A DNA stretch of 5,946 nucleotides from Symbiobacteriaceae bacterium (GCA_009783675.1 WRDA01000096.1:1-5946); one strand, 5' to 3'; shown: positions 1 to 5,946, counted from the first letter of the stretch. Numbers and translations: made by a program. Notes: generated from the sequence alone by a model not told the origin.

Positions 1-2146
1 AAACCTGCTTAAGGCGCAGCTTATCACCTACCACACCGTAATCATCCATATCTGCCGTATTATCTGCAAAGGTGATCTTCTTCTCCATACAACGCTGCTC
101 GATTATGCGGCTAACCTCTGTCATGGCAGTGCGCAGGACGAAGGGTGCTTCTGCCAGGATGAACATCCCGGCTTCGATCTTGGACATATCCAGAACATCG
201 TTGAGAATACCGAGGAGATGGTCCGAGGCTGCAGATATTTCTCGCAAAGCCATGGACAGTTTTTCCTCTTTGGCTTCATTCATGGCAATCCAGGTCATGC
301 CGATGATCGCATTTAGGGGTGTGCGGATCTCGTGGCTCATGCGGGAAAGAAAGTCACTCTTGGTTTGAGAAGCGATTTCAGCTGCTCGGGTTTGCACCTC
401 TAGTTCTTCTGTGCGATGTCGTAACTCTGCGGTACGCTCATTGACTGTCTGTTCCAGGCGCTTACCCATTTGCCGATTGCGAATCAGGAAAATCCCCAAC
501 AAAGCTACCAAGAGGACCATCAGCACCGATGCGGCGATAAAGTATGGTACCTGAGCCCTGGCTAACTGCCCCCGGTAATCGAAGACGCGGCGAATCCAGT
601 AATCGCTGATGGCATCAGTATCGATGAGTCTCTGTGCTTTGCTGATAATAGAACAAAGAATATCACCCTGCAGATTGAAGCCAAAGAGGGATTCGTAAGT
701 GCGGCTCAGCAAAAGATTGGCCTTAATCCCCGTCATTTCGCGGTAACTGGTCGCTGAGAGCAGCAGGTTACGCGTCGCCATCAGTAAATCGACTTCACCT
801 TTAGCCAGACCAATGAAACCTTCATAACTGCTGCCGTATACTACAGTATAGGGATGGTCGGGAAAGAGTTCATGGAATAGCTCTTCGTAACCTGTCCTGG
901 CAACCAGTCCTACTCGCAGATGGTTTACCTGGCCAATATTGACCTCAGGCAGGTCGGAATCGGAAAGCAGAGCATAAAAATCGGTAAGATAAGCCGAATC
1001 AGCCCAGAGAAAGCGCCCTTCCCGAGCAGGTGTTCGGATAAGTTCACCGGTCAGGACAGCGGCTCCCGACTCCAACATCTCCAGGGTTGAGCTCCAGTTA
1101 TCGTTCCTGGAGGTGACGGTGCCGAAGGTAAACCCTGTAATCTCAGCGATTTCGTGGAGAATGTCCTCGGATATGCCCTGCCATTCATTCATTTGTTGAT
1201 TAAAGAAAGAAATGGGATAGTTGTCTGAGGATAAGGCGATGGGAATGACCGCTGCCGGATTCTGATGAAGATCCCAATAGCGGCGTTCTCCTTCATCAAG
1301 CATACCGTACAGCACATTACGGGCATAAAGCCTATGCCCCTGCTTCTGCAGGATGCTCAGTTTATACCCTGCATCGGTACGCAAATACTTCTGGACGACT
1401 GATATAATAGCTGCCAGGTCAGGGTTAGCAGTGCCCAGAGAAGCCACATGATAGATAGCCGGTGAGAGAGGCTCGATGACAATACCCGCCAAAGCGGTAA
1501 AGACCGCAGTTGCGTCGCTGTCAACCAAAAGGGCATCGATCTCCTGATTAAGAAGATCCTCATAAGCAGTTTTGTATGTGCCATAGAAGTTAGAGTTATA
1601 CGACTGCCCCGAGATGGCAGCGACTGCCAGATTGACTCCTGTTCCTTCAATAAATCCATACTCCAGAGGACGCTGCCTGCTGATAGCCGGCAGATAGGAT
1701 ACCCCGTCCCTGGTGATGATGATCACCGTACGTTCGGAAATAGGATCGGTATAGTACAAGCCCTCTGCCATCAGAGGGGTGATTGCTCCGGTGAAGTGGA
1801 TAGTATGTGAGCGGACACCTTCTAACAAGCGATCCCACTCATAGATCGCCGGGATGAAGTTCATATCGAACAGTTCGCTTAGCCATTCACATAACAGGAC
1901 AGTATAGCCGTCGAGTACTCCGTCATGGCGTCGAAAGCAGGCCTCACCCTCCGGCATGCCAAGCCGGAATGGCTTGCCAGCCTCACGAAGGCTTTCGATT
2001 GCCGTGATCTCCGCCAGAGTCACGCCGGGTATTTGCTTATAATTGGTAAACTCCTCGACCACACTGAGAGTCCCCGGAGTTTCAGCGGCGCATCCACCCA
2101 GAACCAGGGAAAGAAGGATCAGGAGTAGTGAGGCGCGGTACCTCAT
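1..2146 (-). CDS. Sensor histidine kinase with tandem extracytoplasmic SBP_bac_3 domains (3' part beyond window)
   Basis: The reading frame is open from ATG at 2146-2144 to the left edge (715 codons, no stop), so the gene is partial. Residues 1-19 form a lipoprotein-like signal: basic MRYR, a Leu/Ile-rich core, then LGGC with Cys19. Two type-3 solute-binding domains follow, at about 58-285 and 298-528. A transmembrane helix spans about 533-555, then a charged coiled-coil-like linker, then HisKA. The H-box SRMSHEIRTPLNAIIGM places the phospho-acceptor at His605. The window ends in GDKLRLKQV, the start of the HATPase N-box, so the ATP-binding residues are not visible. In this family, ligand binding outside the membrane controls autophosphorylation and transfer to a response regulator; a receiver domain could lie beyond the edge. 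AGGTGG ten bases upstream supports the start. It is divergent from the binding-protein gene. I recognise similar uncharacterised clostridial kinases; the ligand is unknown. Confidence 0.9.
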   Translation of the reverse strand, partial: MRYRASLLLILLSLVLGGCAAETPGTLSVVEEFTNYKQIPGVTLAEITAIESLREAGKPFRLGMPEGEACFRRHDGVLDGYTVLLCEWLSELFDMNFIPAIYEWDRLLEGVRSHTIHFTGAITPLMAEGLYYTDPISERTVIIITRDGVSYLPAISRQRPLEYGFIEGTGVNLAVAAISGQSYNSNFYGTYKTAYEDLLNQEIDALLVDSDATAVFTALAGIVIEPLSPAIYHVASLGTANPDLAAIISVVQKYLRTDAGYKLSILQKQGHRLYARNVLYGMLDEGERRYWDLHQNPAAVIPIALSSDNYPISFFNQQMNEWQGISEDILHEIAEITGFTFGTVTSRNDNWSSTLEMLESGAAVLTGELIRTPAREGRFLWADSAYLTDFYALLSDSDLPEVNIGQVNHLRVGLVARTGYEELFHELFPDHPYTVVYGSSYEGFIGLAKGEVDLLMATRNLLLSATSYREMTGIKANLLLSRTYESLFGFNLQGDILCSIISKAQRLIDTDAISDYWIRRVFDYRGQLARAQVPYFIAASVLMVLLVALLGIFLIRNRQMGKRLEQTVNERTAELRHRTEELEVQTRAAEIASQTKSDFLSRMSHEIRTPLNAIIGMTWIAMNEAKEEKLSMALREISAASDHLLGILNDVLDMSKIEAGMFILAEAPFVLRTAMTEVSRIIEQRCMEKKITFADNTADMDDYGVVGDKLRLKQV

Positions 2147-2156
2147 GAAGACATTA

Positions 2157-2162
2157 CCACCT
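2157..2162 (-). promoter_or_regulatory. Ribosome binding site of the kinase gene
   Basis: AGGTGG, read on the minus strand, lies ten bases before the ATG at 2146. The same AGGTGGT core precedes the chemoreceptor start, which supports both start choices. Confidence 0.6.
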
Positions 2163-2173
2163 ATAGGTTATTT

Positions 2174-2183
2174 GACGATCGTC
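2174..2183. repeat. Perfect 10-bp palindrome GACGATCGTC
   Basis: A perfect inverted repeat lies between the kinase ribosome binding site and the -35 box of the rightward promoter, about 10 bases upstream of that box. Its position would suit a regulator-binding half-site or short operator. Ten-base palindromes also occur by chance, so the regulatory role is only inferred. Confidence 0.25.
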
Positions 2184-2192
2184 TGTTCGTTA

Positions 2193-2221
2193 TTGACCTT
2201 ATGTTACGGTTACAGTATAAT
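2193..2221 (+). promoter_or_regulatory. Near-consensus sigma-70/sigma-A promoter for the binding-protein gene
   Basis: TTGACC (2193-2198, 5 of 6 consensus bases) is separated by exactly 17 bases from TATAAT (2216-2221, 6 of 6). Transcription would start near 2228, giving a leader of about 109 bases before the chosen ATG at 2337. This is the strongest promoter candidate in the window and suggests substantial basal expression of the lipoprotein. Confidence 0.75.
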
Positions 2222-2246
2222 GAATGTATCCCTATCCATCGTTGGC

Positions 2247-2275
2247 AATATACCATATCAATATCATTAATGCAA
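2247..2275 (-). promoter_or_regulatory. Candidate promoter for the kinase gene (extended -10)
   Basis: On the minus strand, TTGCAT (2275-2270) lies 17 bases before TATATT (2252-2247), and TGG precedes the -10 box as an extended -10 element. Transcription would start near 2240 and run left through the rightward promoter, so the two promoters would face each other. The -35 match is only 3 of 6, so this is a moderate candidate. Confidence 0.4.
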
Positions 2276-2298
2276 CAGTTTAAGTGTTGTCAGGAGGA
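2272..2298 (+). promoter_or_regulatory. Leader hairpin followed by an unattached strong Shine-Dalgarno sequence
   Basis: CAACA (2273-2277) can pair with TGTTG (2285-2289) around a seven-base loop, with a possible G-T pair extending it. AGGAGGA follows at 2292-2298. That strong ribosome binding motif is 38 bases before the chosen binding-protein start, too far to serve it. The nearest ATG (2300) opens only a four-codon frame, MGEA, ending with TGA at 2312-2314, and sits just two bases from the motif. It could be a small leader peptide, a translation standby site or chance. Confidence 0.25.
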
Positions 2299-2320
2299 TA
2301 TGGGAGAGGCCTGATAAATG

Positions 2321-2325
2321 AGGAG
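2321..2325 (+). promoter_or_regulatory. Ribosome binding site that selects ATG 2337 over GTG 2325
   Basis: AGGAG lies 11 bases before ATG 2337. The longer in-frame start, GTG at 2325, overlaps this motif and has no Shine-Dalgarno sequence at a usable distance. An in-frame TGA at 2319 blocks any further extension. The ATG start also leaves a compact signal peptide beginning MRRG. Confidence 0.55.
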
Positions 2326-2336
2326 TGAACAAGATC

Positions 2337-3119
2337 ATGCGGCGGGGAATTGCTGCCTTTCCGATAGCTGTACTCCTGGTGCTTAGTTGTTTATTGTCAG
2401 CTTGCAATAACTCTCCGGATCAGATTAAACCCATCCAGGATCGCGGACAATTGCGCGTTGGAGTCAAGATGGATGTACCATCCTTTGGCTATCTTAATCC
2501 TGAAACCGGAGAAATGGAAGGAATCGAGGTCGATCTGTCGCGGGAAATAGCCAAGGCTATCCTCGGCAATGCCAATGCAATCAAGTTCGTCAGCATCACG
2601 GCTCAGACCAGATCAGCTCTGCTGAACAACGGTGAGATCGATATTGTAATCGCCACTTTTACCATTACCGAGGAACGCAAACAGAGTTTCAACTTCTCCC
2701 GGGCATATTTTACCGATACCATAGGTTATTTAGTTTTGAATGATGCTCGGATCACCAGTGGCGCTGATCTGGATAATAGAGCGGTAGGGGTCGCTGTGGC
2801 GAGCACCGCAAAAGATGCGTTTCTGAAAGAAAGTGTATCCCTGGGTATTACCACTTCCATGCGGGAGTACTCCAGTTATCCCGAGATCAAGGCTGCTCTG
2901 GTCAGCGGAGATATCGATGCTTTTATCGCCGATAAGTCGATTCTCAGCGGTTATCTGGACGATTCCTGTTCCCTACTCGACGAAGGCTTCAACCCACAGC
3001 AATATGGCATAGCCAGTAAAAAAGAGAACGACAAGCTGGCTCAGCGTATCGACAGCATTCTCGAAGAGATGGAGAAGGACGGCAGGCTCGCTGCGATACT
3101 GAAGCAGTGGGGACACTAG
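2337..3119 (+). CDS. Lipoprotein solute-binding protein, family 3 (polar amino acid type)
   Basis: This complete 260-residue protein begins with a lipoprotein signal: MRRG, a hydrophobic core, then lipobox LSAC with Cys23 as the likely lipidated residue. The mature part is a full family 3 binding protein (PF00497). LRVGVK opens lobe 1, and the segment around TFTITEERK carries Arg114, the position that binds the ligand alpha-carboxylate in this family. FNFSRAYF is a family signature. DIDAFIADK supplies Asp199, which usually contacts the alpha-amino group. The length is typical. By family it captures an amino acid, of the glutamate/aspartate/glutamine class, outside the membrane; the exact ligand cannot be read. 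No permease or ATPase gene is adjacent. It lies between a sensor kinase and a chemoreceptor, so a sensing role is plausible. Transcription probably starts near 2228 and ends at the hairpin at 3147. An alternative start is GTG 2325. Confidence 0.9.
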   Translation: MRRGIAAFPIAVLLVLSCLLSACNNSPDQIKPIQDRGQLRVGVKMDVPSFGYLNPETGEMEGIEVDLSREIAKAILGNANAIKFVSITAQTRSALLNNGEIDIVIATFTITEERKQSFNFSRAYFTDTIGYLVLNDARITSGADLDNRAVGVAVASTAKDAFLKESVSLGITTSMREYSSYPEIKAALVSGDIDAFIADKSILSGYLDDSCSLLDEGFNPQQYGIASKKENDKLAQRIDSILEEMEKDGRLAAILKQWGH

Positions 3120-3146
3120 AGGGGATTTGCTACTAATCTGATAGTT

Positions 3147-3174
3147 CAAGAGCAGCGAGTAATCGCTGCTCTTG
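3147..3174 (+). terminator. Hairpin terminator after the binding-protein gene
   Basis: A perfect 12-bp stem (CAAGAGCAGCGA with TCGCTGCTCTTG) closes on GTAA, a GNRA-type tetraloop. It begins 27 bases after the stop codon. The downstream sequence TATGTATTA is T-rich but has no continuous T-run, so intrinsic termination may be incomplete. The hairpin may also stabilise the 3' end of the message. It suggests that the binding-protein gene and the chemoreceptor are mostly separate transcripts. Confidence 0.65.
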
Positions 3175-3236
3175 TATGTATTACAATGATCCGCTATTTT
3201 TTAAATTACTTTACGATAACATAATACTGTAGTTGA

Positions 3237-3246
3237 TGCTGCAGCA
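3237..3246. repeat. Perfect 10-bp palindrome TGCTGCAGCA
   Basis: A perfect inverted repeat lies upstream of the chemoreceptor, about 40 bases before its candidate -10 box. It could be an operator, but no regulator is identifiable and chance is a real alternative. Confidence 0.2.
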
Positions 3247-3263
3247 GGAGAGCGCATTCTTCA

Positions 3264-3292
3264 TGTAGAATATGTATGAACTAACGTATAAT
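3264..3292 (+). promoter_or_regulatory. Candidate promoter for the chemoreceptor (strong -10, weak -35)
   Basis: TATAAT at 3287-3292 is a perfect -10 box. At 17-base spacing the -35 position reads TGTAGA, matching only 3 of 6. The predicted start near 3299 would fall inside the ribosome binding site, giving an almost leaderless message. An activator may be needed, or the real promoter may lie further upstream, for example using CATAAT at 3220-3225. I found no convincing sigma-28/sigma-D chemotaxis promoter. Confidence 0.3.
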
Positions 3293-3298
3293 TTGAAA

Positions 3299-3305
3299 AG
3301 GTGGT
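3299..3305 (+). promoter_or_regulatory. Ribosome binding site that selects ATG 3313
   Basis: AGGTGGT lies seven bases before ATG 3313. The longer in-frame start, GTG 3301, lies inside this motif and has no Shine-Dalgarno sequence of its own, so ATG 3313 is preferred. The same motif precedes the kinase gene. Confidence 0.65.
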
Positions 3306-3312
3306 TAGCAGT

Positions 3313-5199
3313 ATGCGAATACGTAGCCTGGGACTAAAAATCTCCCTCATCGTCGCAATTATGATTACCATAATCATCTCGATCATCGTCTATATCGTCA
3401 AAGAACAGAGTACCCGATTGGTGGTGGATCTGGCGGCTGATGAAGCCGCTGCAGCGAACAGCTCTCTGGCTAATGAACTGGCCCGTCTCCAGGAGGAAGC
3501 TCTGCTGCGTTCGGAGTTTATTGCCTCCTCTGCTCAGGTCGTCGAAGCCTTACTGGCTGATGACCACGAGGAGATGCGCAGAGTCATTCTTAACTTCGGA
3601 GAGAGCCTCGATTTTATTACCGTCTGTGATGCTGAAGGAAATGTTTTCCTGCGCGTGCACAATAACCAGAGAGGAGATAGCTTGCTGCACATCCACGCCG
3701 TGGCTAACGCTCTCTCCGGAGGCCGCAGTATAGGCACCATCGAGAAAGGATCCACAGTAGGTTTTACGACCAGAGGTGGTGCCGCCATTCGTGATCAAAA
3801 CGGAACCATTATCGGCGCGGTTACCAGTGGCCATGATCTCTCTCTGTCCAAATATGTCGACTATGTAAAGTCCTTCAGCAACAGTGAGGTCACTATCTTC
3901 GAGGGTGATACCCGTCTGAGCACAACCCTCATCGATGAACAGGGCAATCGGGTCGTGGGAACCCAGGCCAGCGCCGCTGTCGTCGATGCGGTCATCAACA
4001 AGAGACAGGATTTCACCCTGGAGATCAACCTCTTCGGCAGAGAGTACTATGCACAATACTCTCCCCTGATTATCGAAAACAATGTCATCGGCATGCTGTT
4101 CTCTGGCGTCCTTATCGATGGCGCGATAGAGTTTCAACAGAGCATGATGAACCAAGTCATTACAGTTGGTATTATCTGCGGTATCATTTGTGTGCTGACG
4201 ATCATCGGCTATACCTTTATCTCCGTGACCAGGCCCTTGCGTAAACTCGGTGCCTTCGCCGGTAAAATCAGCTCCGGCGATATCGGTGTCACCTCATCTA
4301 CGATGGTCTCTTCGGGCGTGCGAGCCTCTGATGAAGTCGGCGTCCTGGCAGCGACCCTGGAAATGGCTTACGAAAACCTCCGTGGGTATGTAGGTGAAAT
4401 CAGCGACCGCATGCAAGCCTTGGCCGAGGGGGATCTTAGCACGGAATGTGTCTACGATTTCCAGGGGGATTTCATGATGATTAAGGATGCGATCAACGAT
4501 ATCATTCATCGCTTAAATGAAACCATGACCGAGGTAAATGCTTCGTCTGCCAATGTTCTGGAAGGATCGAAACTTGTGGCTGACAGTGCTCAGACCCTCG
4601 CTGGTGGGTCAGCCGAGCAGTCGGAGGTCATCCGGGGGACGATTCTGGAGCATGCAGCTAAGGGCAGCCAACAGATGGAAGAGATGATGGCTGCGGTTAA
4701 CGATATAAACCAGGCCAGCAAAGATATCAGCGCGGTCATGAAACTAATCGATAACATTGCTTTTCAGACCAACCTGTTAGCCCTGAACGCTTCGGTAGAA
4801 GCTGCTCGGGCGGGAGATGCCGGTAGAGGCTTCTCCGTGGTTGCCGAAGAGGTGCGGGCTCTGGCTATGCGCAGCGCCGAAGCAGCCAGCGAGACCGGTG
4901 CTTTGGTCGAGAACGCCATGCGTAAAGCGGAGTTGGGATCTCGCATTGCCGTAGAAACCGCATCCAGCTTGGAACAGATCGTTTCCGGAATCGATCAGGT
5001 AGCTCAGGGAGTACAGCAGAACTCCGGAACGGCTCAAGAGCAGGCTGCGGCTGCCGAGGAACTGAGTTCACAGTCTCAGTCATTGCAAAATATGATCAAC
5101 CAATTCCGGCTGCGTGGCGACTCAGTCCCTCTGCTTGGCAGCGGTTATATGAGTAACTCCCCGCAAAGGAAAAAGCTCATCTCTGGCAGAAACCAGTAG
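3313..5199 (+). CDS. Methyl-accepting chemotaxis protein with Cache-type sensor and shortened signalling arms
   Basis: This complete 628-residue transmembrane chemoreceptor has TM1 at about residues 10-29, an extracytoplasmic sensor at about 30-281, TM2 at about 282-304, HAMP at about 306-360 (TRPLRKL to DEVGVL) and a second HAMP-like unit from about 367 ([10 protein letters not shown]). The four-helix signalling domain follows. Its hairpin tip, around [20 protein letters not shown] from residue 482, is the conserved contact site for CheA and CheW. The sensor resembles Cache_3/Cache_2 or dCache_3 domains: [18 protein letters not shown] and a final [15 protein letters not shown] strand. The ligand is unknown. 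Both coiled-coil arms appear about 28 residues shorter than in Tsr (recalled from memory). The C-terminal arm keeps a methylation-like [10 protein letters not shown]; the N-terminal arm has no clear site. There is no C-terminal CheR/CheB docking pentapeptide. A phosphoribosyltransferase-like gene follows after 21 bases, probably in the same operon. Confidence 0.95.
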   Translation: MRIRSLGLKISLIVAIMITIIISIIVYIVKEQSTRLVVDLAADEAAAANSSLANELARLQEEALLRSEFIASSAQVVEALLADDHEEMRRVILNFGESLDFITVCDAEGNVFLRVHNNQRGDSLLHIHAVANALSGGRSIGTIEKGSTVGFTTRGGAAIRDQNGTIIGAVTSGHDLSLSKYVDYVKSFSNSEVTIFEGDTRLSTTLIDEQGNRVVGTQASAAVVDAVINKRQDFTLEINLFGREYYAQYSPLIIENNVIGMLFSGVLIDGAIEFQQSMMNQVITVGIICGIICVLTIIGYTFISVTRPLRKLGAFAGKISSGDIGVTSSTMVSSGVRASDEVGVLAATLEMAYENLRGYVGEISDRMQALAEGDLSTECVYDFQGDFMMIKDAINDIIHRLNETMTEVNASSANVLEGSKLVADSAQTLAGGSAEQSEVIRGTILEHAAKGSQQMEEMMAAVNDINQASKDISAVMKLIDNIAFQTNLLALNASVEAARAGDAGRGFSVVAEEVRALAMRSAEAASETGALVENAMRKAELGSRIAVETASSLEQIVSGIDQVAQGVQQNSGTAQEQAAAAEELSSQSQSLQNMINQFRLRGDSVPLLGSGYMSNSPQRKKLISGRNQ

Positions 5200-5210
5200 T
5201 CTTTTGGGAA

Positions 5211-5215
5211 GAGGT
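5211..5215 (+). promoter_or_regulatory. Ribosome binding site of the phosphoribosyltransferase-like gene
   Basis: GAGGT lies five bases before ATG 5221, within the 21-base gap after the chemoreceptor stop codon. No promoter or terminator fits in the gap, which supports co-transcription. Confidence 0.55.
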
Positions 5216-5220
5216 ATAAC

Positions 5221-5946
5221 ATGAGTCGTTTCGATGGTCACAGGTTACCAGGTTCTCTCTTTCGCATCGATACCGGTCGGATGCGCGATGGTTGGTACTC
5301 CGATGATTATTTCGTATCCAACCGTGATCTGCTGTCTCAACTGGCGAAGGAAGGTTATCGCTACGCAGGAGAATATCCCAGCCAGCAGTTCGCAGGTATC
5401 GATCCTGAGCAGCATCAGGTCGGTGACTCCATCGTGGAGATGCAGATCTTCACCAGACGCGCTCCTTTTACCCTGGTTGCCGGCGTGGATGAAGCTCTGG
5501 CGATCCTAGAAGAGTGTGTCGGTTACTACGACGATGAAGGGCAGTTTGTTTCTACCTTCGATGAGCTGGAGATTGAAGCCGTAGAGGACGGCACCTTCGC
5601 CACATACAAGGGAGATCCCATGCAGGTCCAGCCGGTAATCCGCATACGGGGTCGCTACAGAGACTTCGCCATGCTGGAAACTGTCTACCTGGGAGTACTC
5701 TCGGAAGCTTCCCGGATCGCCACCAATGTCTACACCTTGCTGGAGGCTGCTCTAGAGAAGCGAGTCTTTTTCTTTCCTGCACGTTTCGCTCACTGGAAGA
5801 TGCAGGGTGTGGATGGTTACGCGTATGCTATCGCCGTCGATGCCTTCAAGGCAGCTTACGGATCTCAGGGCGAGAAGCTGGTCTCGACCCTGGGTCAGGG
5901 TGAGTGGTGGGGTGGTGCGGGAGCAGGGACAGTCAGCCATGCACTG
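5221..5946 (+). CDS. Nicotinate phosphoribosyltransferase-like protein (3' part beyond window)
   Basis: The frame is open from ATG 5221 to the right edge (242 codons, no stop), so the C-terminal part is missing. Motifs match the nicotinate/nicotinamide phosphoribosyltransferase family (type II fold) as I recall it. They are MRDGWYSDDYF at 21-31, ETVYLGVLSEASRIATNV at about 154-171, FFFPARFAH at 183-191, DGYAYA from 198, and GQGEWWGGAGAGTVSHAL at 225-242. The family joins nicotinate to phosphoribosyl pyrophosphate, giving nicotinate mononucleotide for NAD salvage in the cytoplasm (pncB-type activity). No signal peptide or membrane segment is seen. The catalytic and phosphate-binding C-terminal half lies outside the window, so the exact substrate is not proven; nicotinamide or another pyridine or quinolinate-type substrate is possible. 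The 21-base gap after the chemoreceptor indicates a shared transcript. A competing frame at 5234-5509 is rejected as a shadow. Confidence 0.75.
   Translation, partial: MSRFDGHRLPGSLFRIDTGRMRDGWYSDDYFVSNRDLLSQLAKEGYRYAGEYPSQQFAGIDPEQHQVGDSIVEMQIFTRRAPFTLVAGVDEALAILEECVGYYDDEGQFVSTFDELEIEAVEDGTFATYKGDPMQVQPVIRIRGRYRDFAMLETVYLGVLSEASRIATNVYTLLEAALEKRVFFFPARFAHWKMQGVDGYAYAIAVDAFKAAYGSQGEKLVSTLGQGEWWGGAGAGTVSHAL

Noticed and set aside
1357..1838. Two overlapping minus-strand frames (1357-1659 and 1647-1838) within the kinase gene
   Set aside because: They lie in a different frame from the continuous kinase frame, which carries clear solute-binding domain sequence through this stretch.
1925..2270. 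Two plus-strand frames (1925-2128 and 2043-2270) over the kinase 5' end and the promoter region
   Set aside because: They are antisense to the kinase signal peptide and first domain. The second also runs across the strong rightward promoter. Neither has family features.
2325..2336. GTG 2325 as the start of the binding protein
   Set aside because: It overlaps the only suitable Shine-Dalgarno sequence, AGGAG at 2321-2325, which fits ATG 2337; it remains an alternative.
3193..3219. Sigma-28/sigma-D-type flagellar promoter upstream of the chemoreceptor
   Set aside because: TACGATAA at 3212-3219 loosely resembles the -10 element, but there is no matching TAAA-type -35 element 15 bases upstream.
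3550..4155. 201-codon frame on the minus strand inside the chemoreceptor sensor region
   Set aside because: It is antisense to a clear receptor gene, has no recognisable motif, and looks like a shadow of the codon pattern of the real gene.
4612..4674. A frameshift or sequencing deletion in the chemoreceptor N-terminal arm
   Set aside because: The frame is unbroken on both sides, and the C-terminal arm is shortened by the same amount, which is expected from co-evolution of paired helices and not from an error.
5234..5509. 91-codon plus-strand frame near the right end
   Set aside because: It is out of frame with the phosphoribosyltransferase-like gene, which starts at 5221 with a good ribosome binding site and has family motifs throughout.
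5552..5940. Minus-strand frames opposite the phosphoribosyltransferase-like gene
   Set aside because: They are antisense shadows with no start context or motifs of their own.

Overview
The window reads as a sensory locus from a bacterium, most likely a Bacillota (Clostridia-type) organism of moderate GC. This placement is an inference. It rests on the architecture of the histidine kinase (tandem SBP_bac_3 domains joined to an RMSHEIRTPLNAIIGM-type H-box), the Cache/double-HAMP chemoreceptor, two lipobox signal peptides, and AGGAGG/AGGTGG-type ribosome binding sites. No rRNA, tRNA, CRISPR array, insertion sequence, phage gene or attachment site is visible.

Layout. Positions 1-2146 (minus strand) hold the first 715 codons of a large membrane sensor histidine kinase. 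It has a lipoprotein-like signal, two extracytoplasmic solute-binding domains, one transmembrane helix and a HisKA domain, and it leaves the window in the ATPase N-box. It is transcribed away from a 190-base intergenic region (2147-2336) that carries a near-consensus sigma-70 promoter for the rightward gene and a weaker face-to-face candidate for the kinase. Positions 2337-3119 (plus) encode a complete lipoprotein solute-binding protein of the polar amino acid family, followed by a strong hairpin. A 193-base gap (3120-3312) leads to a complete 628-residue methyl-accepting chemotaxis protein (3313-5199). Only 21 bases further on, an open gene for a nicotinate phosphoribosyltransferase-like enzyme begins at 5221 and runs off the right edge.

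How the genes may fit together. Three proteins have extracytoplasmic ligand-binding modules: the kinase has two solute-binding domains, the free lipoprotein has one, and the chemoreceptor has a Cache-like domain. No ABC permease or ATPase gene lies in the window. A plausible reading (inference) is that the free binding protein serves sensing by the kinase or chemoreceptor, possibly of an amino acid-like or related small solute. The NAD-salvage enzyme is probably co-transcribed with the chemoreceptor because of the short gap.

The most notable sequence feature is the chemoreceptor signalling domain. Compared with Tsr recalled from memory, both antiparallel arms are shorter by about 28 residues (four heptads each). 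The shortened N-terminal arm lacks a recognisable methylation consensus. Both intergenic regions are shorter than 300 bases and are described feature by feature.
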